Positions 17,744 through 24,883 of a stretch of DNA of 26,204 bases are shown here, one piece after another (the stretch's first letter is position 1; the number at the start of each line of letters is the position of its first letter). The notes under the pieces were generated by a model. That model did not search any database and was not told the origin of the DNA. It was given only the letters and a program-made list of their open reading frames with translations. The DNA is taken from positions 1-26,204 of the forward strand of contig JAKCCY010000029.1 of assembly GCA_021838765.1 (NCBI GenBank). Reading direction: 5' to 3'. The translations under genes were made by a program, and so were the position numbers. Source of the DNA: Nitrospirota bacterium (GTDB taxonomy: Bacteria; Nitrospirota_A; Leptospirillia; Leptospirillales; Leptospirillaceae).

Positions 17744-18564
17744 CTTCCAGGAACCGGCCTTCCGTTTCGATTTTTGCAATCCGTCCCATGATGGGTGTGA
17801 TGCTTCGCCAGTTCTACCTTTACCGGAGAAGTCTGCCAAGGTGGATGGAGATTTTTTACTGGCCGCTTCTGGATCTTCTTGTCTGGGGTTTTCTGACCCT
17901 GTATCTCAAGCAGGGATCATTGATTGCCTCCCATGCAGTCTACTCCCTTTTGGGGGCCCTGTTGCTCTGGGATATGCTCTATCGCTCCCAACAGTCGATT
18001 TCAATGGTGTTCCTTGAAGAAATATGGTCAAAAAATCTTTATCACCTTCTTGTGAGCCCACTCACTCCTTATCATGTGATTTTTGGTGCGATCCTGACAG
18101 GGATCATGAAGGTGTCTCTTTCTTCAGGTCTTGCTATTTTTCTTGCATACCAGTTTTTTTCTTTTTCCTTTTTCAGTATCGGGATTTCTCTTGTCCCATT
18201 TGTCATGGCGCTTTTATTTATGGGATGGGCCCTTGGCATTTTGACGACAGCCCTGATCCTGCGTTTTGGCCAGGAAGCCGAGGTCCTTGCCTGGGGGGTC
18301 ATTTTTCTTTTTCAGCCGGTCAGTGCCGTTTTTAATCCTGTTTCGGTCCTGCCAGTGACCTTCCGGGATATTGCGATGTTTGTTCCCGCGTCGCATGTTT
18401 TTGAGGGAATGCGCCAGGTCGTCAACGGGGGGCCATTTCCGGGACAACAGTTGATGGTCGCCTTTTTTCTCGATGGCTGTTACCTTTTAATCGCTCTTGG
18501 CATTTTTGGATGGGTTATGGCAAGAGCCAGAAGAGAAGGTTTTTCCCTGAAACTTGGGGCATAG
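17737..18564 (+). CDS. ABC-2 type transporter permease
   Basis: A 275-residue inner-membrane protein of the ABC-2 family. It shows a short cytoplasmic N terminus with the amphipathic FYLYRRSLPRWMEIFYWPLLDLLVWGF segment, about six transmembrane helices, and the conserved late region FLFQPVSAVFNPVSVLPVTFRDIAMFVPASHVFEGMRQ typical of this family. The partner ATPase overlaps it. Together with TolC-2 it would form an envelope-spanning exporter. The substrate is not evident. Confidence 0.9.
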   Translation: MVTSRNRPSVSIFAIRPMMGVMLRQFYLYRRSLPRWMEIFYWPLLDLLVWGFLTLYLKQGSLIASHAVYSLLGALLLWDMLYRSQQSISMVFLEEIWSKNLYHLLVSPLTPYHVIFGAILTGIMKVSLSSGLAIFLAYQFFSFSFFSIGISLVPFVMALLFMGWALGILTTALILRFGQEAEVLAWGVIFLFQPVSAVFNPVSVLPVTFRDIAMFVPASHVFEGMRQVVNGGPFPGQQLMVAFFLDGCYLLIALGIFGWVMARARREGFSLKLGA

Positions 18565-18592
18565 TCCATGATTTTCCCAGCACGGCTCTCAC

Positions 18593-18630
18593 AGCAGAGG
18601 AGCTTCTTTCCAACAAGCTGTTCTGCTTTT
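18593..18630 (+). terminator. Imperfect hairpin with short T run after the ABC cluster
   Basis: AGCAGAGGAGCTT (18593-18605) can pair with AAGCTGTTCTGCT (18615-18627) except for two central mismatches, with a 9-base loop, and is followed by TTT. It lies 29 bases after the permease stop and before a strong new promoter, so a terminator role is reasonable though its strength is uncertain. Confidence 0.45.
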
Positions 18631-18647
18631 CCTGCCCAGGTTCTTGT

Positions 18648-18676
18648 TTGACACAACCTTTTTCGCGGGGGATAAT
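18648..18676 (+). promoter_or_regulatory. Near-consensus sigma70-type promoter
   Basis: TTGACA (18648-18653, perfect), a 17-base spacer and GATAAT (18671-18676, 5 of 6) form the best promoter in the window. The expected first base is about 18683, which is the A of the ATG of the next gene, so the message may be leaderless. Confidence 0.7.
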
Positions 18677-18682
18677 CCATTT

Positions 18683-19426
18683 ATGGCGAAACGTGAAGTT
18701 CTTGAATCCTCCATTCTTTCAATTATTCCCGAGACACCAAGGGTCAATACTTATCGTCTCGGAGTGGCAAAAGGGACTTTTTCCTTCATGGCGGGGCAGT
18801 TTCTCATGGCCTCGATTCCGGATTTTCTTCGTGATGACGGTCGTCCTGTAAGGCGGGCTTACTCAATTGCCTCTTCCCCTCTTGACCTTCAATCCGGGTA
18901 TCTTGAGCTGACTGTGACAAAAGTCGGAGATGGCGGGTATTTTTCGAACCGGCTCCATGAGTCGAGGGTTGGGGATCCTGTTTTGATCGAGGGGCCTTAC
19001 GGGAAGGCCTTTCACCTTGCCTATCCGCCTGAAGCCTTTCCCCAGAGGTATCTTTTTGTTGGTTCGGGTAGTGGAGTCGCCCCGCTGCGGGCCATGATCC
19101 GGACTCTTCTGAAGGAAGGATGCCCGGTGCCGATCGAGCTTTTTTACGGATATCGCAACGGGACCGATTGTATCTATGAGGAGGAAATCCGGCACTGGCA
19201 GGAAAAAGGTGTCACGGTGCATCTTGCAATTTCTGGTTCGCCAACTCCGGGAAAGGTCTTTTCCGGATCATTCGGGAGGATCACATCGTTACTCCCTGTA
19301 TTGATCCCTTCTTATGCCGGTCAGGAGGTTTTTATTTGCGGACCTCCGGCCATGGTTGAGGAAACGGTCGATTTTTTTAACAGGATGAAATTTCCGGAAG
19401 GCTCCGTCCATAAGGAGCAATGGTAG
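18683..19426 (+). CDS. Ferredoxin-NAD(P)+ reductase-like flavoprotein
   Basis: A 247-residue soluble oxidoreductase of the ferredoxin-NADP reductase family. The FAD-binding barrel carries RRAYSIASSP (about 57-66), and the NAD(P)-binding half has VGSGSGVAPLRAM (about 126-138) and FICGPPAMV (about 217-225). No 2Fe-2S domain is fused, so it needs a separate electron carrier such as a ferredoxin. ATG 18683 is preferred over an in-frame TTG at 18644 because that TTG lies upstream of the promoter -35. The neighbours do not reveal its partner. Confidence 0.88.
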   Translation: MAKREVLESSILSIIPETPRVNTYRLGVAKGTFSFMAGQFLMASIPDFLRDDGRPVRRAYSIASSPLDLQSGYLELTVTKVGDGGYFSNRLHESRVGDPVLIEGPYGKAFHLAYPPEAFPQRYLFVGSGSGVAPLRAMIRTLLKEGCPVPIELFYGYRNGTDCIYEEEIRHWQEKGVTVHLAISGSPTPGKVFSGSFGRITSLLPVLIPSYAGQEVFICGPPAMVEETVDFFNRMKFPEGSVHKEQW

Positions 19427-19530
19427 CTCAAAGACACCGGATGTCCTCTTGTTGAGTCTGGCGGCTCTCCCTGCATGCTCGTATCGATCGCTGTTGCCTG
19501 TCTTTTCCTTATTGTGAGGGAGTAAAGGTC

Positions 19531-20550
19531 ATGACCGAGGTATTTGCCGAAATAAAGGAACCTCCAACTTCGACCCGCAAGCCTTCATCCTGGAGATGGA
19601 ATGTGGGGCTTGTGGTTTTTCTGATGATGGTGATCCCGAGCTCGGTCATGGTCATTCTGTACTATCGGGAGGTCATGGCCACCTATTATGTGACGAGGAA
19701 TCCTCTGCCCAAATCTGCAAGGGATATGGCTTCAGGACTGGACCAGATCATGATCTCCGATGTCAGGGATACGATGAACCTGGGCAACCAGCTGGCGGAT
19801 CCTTATATTTTGGGAAGTCCGGACAGGATTCGGGATCTTCTGGGCAAATTTATTCTTTCTGGCCATATCCAGCGCTTTGGAGGCTGGGAGGTTACCGATA
19901 CGTCGGGAAAAATCCTGGGCGGGGTTGGAAACAGGGGGATGGCCCCTCATCGGGCCCAGGCCGAAAGCCTGATTGAAGACCTCAAGTCGGAAGGAGGGGC
20001 AGCAAGGCTCTCCGAGCCGATCATTGACAGTGCAAATCACCTGGCCCTTCTTCTTCTGGCTGTGCCCATTCTCCATAAAGGACAGACATCGGATGATCAC
20101 CCGATGGGTTATCTTGTCGGAATAGAGAACCTTTCAACGACACTGCATCCTTTCCTCTTTCAACCCAGAAAAAAAGGTGCTCCCGGACTATCTTATATTG
20201 CCTCCACTGACGGGGATATCCTTGCAAGCTCAAAAGACATTCTGATCGGGCAAAAGATGGATCAAATTGGCCTGGCTCCTGTTCTGGAGCATTTTCGACA
20301 AGGATTTTCCGGAGGATACAAGGCCGATATCAGAGGGAGCAACTATCTTTTTGGAACGGCCTTGATGAGCAATACGCAAGGAATCGCTCCGCACCCCTGG
20401 ATGGTCGTGCTTCAGGCCCCCGAAGATGTTGTTATGGTCAAGGCGAAGAGGATGAGGTTTGTGATGGATCTTGTCGCTTTTGTTGTCGCTCCCACGCTTT
20501 TTTGTGTTGACCTGTTCTTTTTATTCAGGAGCATTCGCTCCAGTCGTTGA
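19531..20550 (+). CDS. Membrane protein with periplasmic Cache-type sensor region, no output domain
   Basis: A 339-residue protein with one transmembrane helix near each end (about 24-45 and 314-334) and a periplasmic segment of about 265 residues between. That segment resembles the dCache ligand-binding domains of chemoreceptors and histidine kinases: a long first helix (ARDMASGLDQIMISDVRDTMNLGNQLA), two alpha/beta lobes, and a second lobe with SYIASTDGDILASSKDILIGQKM. Only about 5 residues follow the last helix, so there is no HAMP, kinase, GGDEF or methyl-accepting domain. AAAGG and GAGGG precede the ATG. It follows the reductase by 104 bases and ends 6 bases before the next gene. Confidence 0.75.
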   Translation: MTEVFAEIKEPPTSTRKPSSWRWNVGLVVFLMMVIPSSVMVILYYREVMATYYVTRNPLPKSARDMASGLDQIMISDVRDTMNLGNQLADPYILGSPDRIRDLLGKFILSGHIQRFGGWEVTDTSGKILGGVGNRGMAPHRAQAESLIEDLKSEGGAARLSEPIIDSANHLALLLLAVPILHKGQTSDDHPMGYLVGIENLSTTLHPFLFQPRKKGAPGLSYIASTDGDILASSKDILIGQKMDQIGLAPVLEHFRQGFSGGYKADIRGSNYLFGTALMSNTQGIAPHPWMVVLQAPEDVVMVKAKRMRFVMDLVAFVVAPTLFCVDLFFLFRSIRSSR

Positions 20551-20556
20551 TGACAG

Positions 20557-21714
20557 ATGACCCCACCCCTGCCTCCAGTTTCAAAGATTGGTTTTGTCGG
20601 TGCAAGCCGCTTCACGCTTCCGGTCGTTCGCTGGATCCTGGGTAAAGGTTACCCGGTTGTCTGGATTGACCAGAACTTTGATGCGCTTGAGGAGAGTCTG
20701 GCCCTTTTCCGTGCCCAGATGGCCGAAGAGGAGCGGTTGGGGGAGCGCACTCATGTGTTGACAAGTCAGCTTTCGAAGCTGCTCTCCGGCTCGACAAGTC
20801 TCCTGGATCTGTCAGGCTGCGATCTTGTCATTGACGGGACCCGTGACCACCTTGAGGGAAAAATCGCGCTGGCGAGGTCTATTGAGGAGCTTCTGGGCGA
20901 CCGGGTCCTTTTAGGTGTATTCCTTGAATCCCTGACTGTTTCGCATATTGCGTCAAGAATTACTCATCCACAACGCCTGATAGGTTTGCGCCCCGTTGGT
21001 CTTCCTCCGAGGGTCCTGCAAAGTTTTGAAATTATTTCCGGCGTCGAAACATCGCTCGAGTGTGTTGCAAGAATGACTGATTTCTCCCGTATGCTGAACC
21101 TTGAACCGGCAATTGTGAGGGAAGGCCCCGGTGGTATTGTTAACCGCCTTCTGGCCAGACTGTTTTCTGAAGCATTGCTCCTTCCGAGACAGGTGCGGGG
21201 AGAGCACGATGCTGTTGACCGTGCATTGTCCCAATCCGGACTGTCGATCCATCCCTTTGAGATGATGCGAAAACTGGGCGAATACGAAATTTCAGCGATG
21301 ATTACCTTTTTCAGAAGATATTATGGACCATCATTTCCCATTGCGGAGGAACTTCCCCTGAGTTCGGTCATGACATCGGGCATCGCTCATGAAGATGCCG
21401 ATTCATTCATCAGGGAGGTCACGCATGGAGGTCGGACGATCGCCTTGTCGGACTGGGCCGATGGGGTTTTCCTGGCGCTGACAAACGAGGCGGTTCAAAT
21501 CGTGTCTGAAGGTGTAAGCGATTTTGATACGGTTGACCGGATCACCAGAATTTCATTTTTGGGTGAAAGTTCAATGGCCGGGCTTCTTTCCAGGGGAGCG
21601 CAAAGAGGCTGGCCCCTTATCCTGAGCGGTTTGTGGGACTATTCTCATCGCACAGGGGGAAGGATCTGGCCGTCATCAACACTTCAGCTTTGGGCGGCAT
21701 CATCGAGAAACTGA
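20557..21714 (+). CDS. 3-Hydroxyacyl-CoA dehydrogenase-like protein, probably inactive
   Basis: A 385-residue protein with the layout of 3-hydroxyacyl-CoA dehydrogenases: a Rossmann N terminus (IGFVGASRFTLPVVRWILGKGYPVVWID, 11-38), CDLVIDGTRDHLEGK, IGLRPVGLPPRVLQSFEII (142-160) and a helical C-terminal domain starting GPGGIVNRLL (190-199). The cofactor loop is GASRFT instead of GAGTMG. The catalytic His motif HFFNP is replaced by RPVGLP, and the SNTSS motif by VFLES. It therefore probably does not oxidise hydroxyacyl-CoA and may have another role. The ribosome-binding site is weak. It follows the sensor gene by 6 bases, so co-expression is likely. Confidence 0.75.
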   Translation: MTPPLPPVSKIGFVGASRFTLPVVRWILGKGYPVVWIDQNFDALEESLALFRAQMAEEERLGERTHVLTSQLSKLLSGSTSLLDLSGCDLVIDGTRDHLEGKIALARSIEELLGDRVLLGVFLESLTVSHIASRITHPQRLIGLRPVGLPPRVLQSFEIISGVETSLECVARMTDFSRMLNLEPAIVREGPGGIVNRLLARLFSEALLLPRQVRGEHDAVDRALSQSGLSIHPFEMMRKLGEYEISAMITFFRRYYGPSFPIAEELPLSSVMTSGIAHEDADSFIREVTHGGRTIALSDWADGVFLALTNEAVQIVSEGVSDFDTVDRITRISFLGESSMAGLLSRGAQRGWPLILSGLWDYSHRTGGRIWPSSTLQLWAASSRN

Positions 21715-22640
21715 GCGCGGTCAATAGATCATTGCCATCGATTATTTCCGTATCAAGGCGAACGGATATCCCCGCTTTTTACGGGGAATGGTTCGAAAGA
21801 AGACTGTGCGACGGGTTTGTTGATGTCCCCAATCCGTTTAACAGGAAGCTTCGGAGGGTCTCGCTTCTCCATTCCGACGTTTACGGATATGTCTTCTGGT
21901 CCAAGAATCCCGAGCCTTTCCTCCCGCGCCTGAAAAAACTTCTCTCAAAGGATGCCCGTGTCGTTTTTCATGTCACCTTAACCGGACTTCCCAGCAATGT
22001 CGAGCAGAGGATTCCTCCTCCGGATGATGTGATTGCATCAATCGTAGAACTCTCAAAACTGCTCCCTCCCGGTTCGATTATATGGAGATTTGATCCGATG
22101 CTTTCTCCTGAAGGCCATTTTCGCAAGGAGTTCCGGGATCGCTTCCTTTATCTCTCGGAGAGGCTTGCTCCTTTTGTGGACCGGGTGATGGTCAGTCTTC
22201 TTGACCCGATGAAAAAAACGCGCCGGAATTTTCCAGAAGGAGACCTCTGGTGGCCATCTGGTCCCGGAGGAATGGCCGACCACTCATCACGGGAAGAAAT
22301 TCAGGAAACGCTCCAATGGATGCAGGAAGAGACTCCCGTTTCCGGGCGGGTCTTTCTATGCACGGAGCCAGGAGAGGCCGGAATCGTCCCTTCCGGAGCC
22401 TGCATTTCGAGAGGAGATTTTGACCGTGTCTGGGGTCGTCCAAAAGGGATACCACCGGGATCGCCGGAGTCTGCACCCACGCGACCAGGGTGTGGGTGTG
22501 ACCGCTCGATTGATATCGGGGTCTATGATACCTGTCCGGGTGGGTGTCGCTACTGTTATGCGGTCGCTTCTCATGAAAAGGTTCTTTCCCGATGGGAAGG
22601 GCATGATTCGTCGGCTCCGTCCCTGGGCTCTTTTTTGTAA
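21633..22640 (+). CDS. DUF1848 family protein, iron-sulfur cluster candidate
   Basis: A DUF1848 protein of up to 335 aa. The family hallmark SIISVSRRTDIPAFYGEWFERRL is near the N terminus, IIWRFDPM in the middle, and the cysteine cluster GCGCDRSIDIGVYDTCPGGCRYCYA near the C terminus (Cys 287, 289, 301, 305, 308). Such a cluster is expected to bind an Fe-S centre; the family is related to radical-SAM-like photolyase/lyase groups, and its reaction is unknown. The start is uncertain. GTG 21633 gives an 82-base overlap with the previous gene. TTG 21690 and TTG 21732 are in frame and closer to where the family usually begins, but all have poor ribosome-binding sites. Confidence 0.85.
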   Translation: MGLFSSHRGKDLAVINTSALGGIIEKLSAVNRSLPSIISVSRRTDIPAFYGEWFERRLCDGFVDVPNPFNRKLRRVSLLHSDVYGYVFWSKNPEPFLPRLKKLLSKDARVVFHVTLTGLPSNVEQRIPPPDDVIASIVELSKLLPPGSIIWRFDPMLSPEGHFRKEFRDRFLYLSERLAPFVDRVMVSLLDPMKKTRRNFPEGDLWWPSGPGGMADHSSREEIQETLQWMQEETPVSGRVFLCTEPGEAGIVPSGACISRGDFDRVWGRPKGIPPGSPESAPTRPGCGCDRSIDIGVYDTCPGGCRYCYAVASHEKVLSRWEGHDSSAPSLGSFL

Positions 22641-22685
22641 CCGGATTTCATCGCGAGACTGTTTGTGAAGGGAAGGGATGTTGAT

Positions 22686-23141
22686 ATGGAAAAAGATATC
22701 AGGGATCTGATTCGTTCTCCGAGAGAAACATTGGGGGGATTTGTTTTTCTGCCCAGGTTGATCGACAAGGTCAGGTGTTATGCTATGGGACAGTTGCCCG
22801 CAGCCTATCATGAGAATCTTCTGAAGGAAGGCAGGACTTTTGATGGTCGTTTTATGAGCTTTGTCGGGGTCTCGCCGGAGGAGCTCAGAAAGGCGGTTTT
22901 GGCTTCGAAAACGGACGCAGAGGTGCTTTCCTGGGTTCTCAAAAACGGTCATCCAAAAACGGAAAAGGAAATAATGCAGTGGATTCTGGAGATCAGGAAT
23001 GACCGACCTGATAAGGAGCGGTCACTCGCAAGGGAGCGATCCTATCCTGAAGTGGCTAAAAAATGGGATGTTTCCCGGTTGTCTCCATTCGACCTCATCG
23101 ATCTTGATGAAGGTCGAATGGAAGAGCCTGTCGACCTTTAA
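22686..23141 (+). CDS. DUF5069 domain protein
   Basis: A 151-residue soluble protein. The first 95 residues match the DUF5069 pattern: DLIRSPRETLGGFVFLPRLIDKVRCYAMGQLPAAYHENLL, then FDGRFMSFVGVSPEELRKAVLASKTDAEVLSWV. The C-terminal part is charged. The function of the family is unknown. ATG 22686 has AAGGG 8 bases upstream and is preferred to the in-frame GTG 22665. It follows the DUF1848 gene by 45 bases in the same direction. Confidence 0.85.
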   Translation: MEKDIRDLIRSPRETLGGFVFLPRLIDKVRCYAMGQLPAAYHENLLKEGRTFDGRFMSFVGVSPEELRKAVLASKTDAEVLSWVLKNGHPKTEKEIMQWILEIRNDRPDKERSLARERSYPEVAKKWDVSRLSPFDLIDLDEGRMEEPVDL

Positions 23142-23168
23142 CGCCGGGGTGAGGAATCCGGCCCGGCG
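23142..23168. terminator. GC-rich hairpin between convergent genes
   Basis: CGCCGGG (23142-23148) and CCCGGCG (23162-23168) form a perfect 7-bp stem with a 13-base loop directly after the DUF5069 stop codon. There is no T run, so intrinsic termination is uncertain, but its position between convergent genes fits a transcription end. Confidence 0.4.
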
Positions 23169-23201
23169 CTGCATGGCTTTCCTTGCCAATCCTTTTGCGG
23201 G

Positions 23202-23828
23202 CTAACGTTTTAAAAGGGGTGGGTAGAACTTCTTGCTTGCAGATGACCAGAGCATGACATAATGGCTGACCATGAGGAGATGCTTGCCTGCCATCGACAC
23301 AGGAAGCTCCCCGGGAAATCTCTCCATTCCCTTGATTTCCCCGACCGCCGTGATCAGGTTTCCCGTTCCAATATAAGGGGTCTGGTTCTGGTTGTTTCCA
23401 AAAACAATCAACCCACTTCTTTCAGGATTGATCTTGGGTTTTGCCTGTCCAATCATTTTGAGCGAAGGGACAAACAGGATGAATGTATCCTTGCTGGTGA
23501 TTTTTTTTGATTTTTCTTTTTCTGACATCTGTTTGGGAAAGGAGTCTTCGGTCAGTGGAAGAGCCCGGATCAGGAAAATTGCTCCGACAGGCGAATCTGT
23601 CCTTCGAATGATCTGTCCCCCGAGGACCGTGATTCGTCCAATCGGGAGGGGAGTGGTTGATAGAATGGCATGCAGGTCGTCAGGCGTTTTTTGAGCCACA
23701 AAAACCGTCAGTTGTTCGGTGTCCCCCTGGCTTGCGCAACCGGACAGAGCAAGTCCGGAAAACAGAATCAACATAAAAAGCATGATCAGGGAAGCATCCT
23801 TTATTCTTTTGAGTCTGTCTGGAGTCAT
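23202..23828 (-). CDS. Slp-like outer-membrane lipoprotein
   Basis: A 208-residue lipoprotein. The N terminus has a hydrophobic segment ending in the lipobox LSGC, with the acylated Cys at residue 31. The body resembles the Slp (starvation lipoprotein) family: IGRITVLGGQIIRRTDS at about 63-79 corresponds to the VRWGG segment, and TPYIGTGNLITAVGEIKGMERF at about 149-170 to the GRLVTVVGEVTG block. The role of Slp proteins is poorly defined; in enterobacteria they are induced in stationary phase and acid stress. AGAGGA lies 6 bases before the ATG. It is read alone, convergent with DUF5069 and divergent from the methyltransferase. Confidence 0.7.
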   Translation of the reverse strand: MTPDRLKRIKDASLIMLFMLILFSGLALSGCASQGDTEQLTVFVAQKTPDDLHAILSTTPLPIGRITVLGGQIIRRTDSPVGAIFLIRALPLTEDSFPKQMSEKEKSKKITSKDTFILFVPSLKMIGQAKPKINPERSGLIVFGNNQNQTPYIGTGNLITAVGEIKGMERFPGELPVSMAGKHLLMVSHYVMLWSSASKKFYPPLLKR

Positions 23829-24028
23829 CTGGGGTCCTCTGTATTGGAAGTCATTTCTTTTTTGGTTTCAACCTAGGCATTGTAACAAGGAACGGATGAC
23901 GGGTCCACATGATGGATATCTTGTGTCAGGTATGATAAGCGTCCTTTTTTGCTTTCCGTGAGCGGGATGGGGCTGTCCTGTTTTTCTCAGGCTCAATGGA
24001 GTCCTGATTTGAGAGGGGGGATCGTTTT

Positions 24029-24883
24029 TTGCAGAAAACAATGATCAGGGAAGGTTGGGATAATGCCTCGAGGGGCTACAGGGATGGTCTTGGATTTCAG
24101 CTGCGCCCGATTGCGGTTGGCGTTGCAAAGCTGTTGCCGGAGAGCCTTGCCGGCCCGGTTGTCGATCTCGCTTGCGGTCCGGGGACGGTATTGTTCTACT
24201 TGTCGGAAAAATGCGGAGACATAAAAGGGATCGGGTGTGATTTCTCCTTCGAGATGGGAAAGCTTGCCAGGGAGAGGAATCCCGGCTCAAGGGCGGTTGT
24301 TGCTGACCAGGATTGCCTTCCGTTTCGGAGTGCTTCCCTCGGAGCGGTTGTTTCGTCAATGGGAACCATTTTCTCTTCTGATCATGCTGCGCAGTTGAAG
24401 ATGATTTCGCGCCTTCTGATGAACGGAGGGTTCCTGGCTTTTTCCGCATGGGGAGAAAAAAAGGATTGTGCCTTGAGAAGAGTTTCGGACGAAGTCACCA
24501 GAAAGTGGCCTCACCTGATCGCTGAAGCAGTGCCTTCCCTCGATTCCCCATTTTCTTTTGGTGAAAGTGGGTGGATCAAAAATGCTGCTACTGAGGCCGG
24601 CCTTGAATTGTTGAAGGTCGAGTCAGGTGATCTGGTCTTTGATTTTCCGGGCCTGGCCGAAGCGGCTGATTCTCTTGTTCACACCGGTCGTTTTGCGCTC
24701 CTTTTAAAAGATCATTCTGAATGGAAGGAGCTCTTGACGGAGCTGACCAGAGAGCATTTTATCCCTTATCGGGAAAATACAGGGAGAGTGAGACTTTCCA
24801 ACCGATTCCATCTGTTTCTCCTCAGGAAGAAAGCCATGGGGACCCTCTCTGGAGAGAGCTTGTTCCCTGTTGAGGGCAAGTGA
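24029..24883 (+). CDS. Class I SAM-dependent methyltransferase
   Basis: A 284-residue protein with the SAM-binding motif I VVDLACGPGTVLFYL (about residues 44-58), an acidic end of strand 2 (GIGCDFSFEM), motif II-like VVADQDCLPFRSASLGAVVSSMGTIF, and motif III RLLMNGGFLAFSAWG. This is the pattern of UbiE/COQ5-like small-molecule methyltransferases. The substrate is not evident. The start is TTG with a GGGGGG run 7 bases upstream; an ATG four codons later is an alternative. Its stop overlaps the start of the DUF2252 gene, so the two are probably translated together. Confidence 0.88.
   Translation: MQKTMIREGWDNASRGYRDGLGFQLRPIAVGVAKLLPESLAGPVVDLACGPGTVLFYLSEKCGDIKGIGCDFSFEMGKLARERNPGSRAVVADQDCLPFRSASLGAVVSSMGTIFSSDHAAQLKMISRLLMNGGFLAFSAWGEKKDCALRRVSDEVTRKWPHLIAEAVPSLDSPFSFGESGWIKNAATEAGLELLKVESGDLVFDFPGLAEAADSLVHTGRFALLLKDHSEWKELLTELTREHFIPYRENTGRVRLSNRFHLFLLRKKAMGTLSGESLFPVEGK

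Noticed and set aside
19427..19530. Terminator or promoter between the reductase and the Cache protein
   Set aside because: Only a 4-bp GACA/TGTC hairpin without a T run, and no good -35/-10 pair was seen.
23829..24028. Divergent promoters between the Slp-like gene and the methyltransferase
   Set aside because: Candidate -10 boxes (for example TATGAT at 23931-23936) lack a matching -35 element, so no specific site is called.
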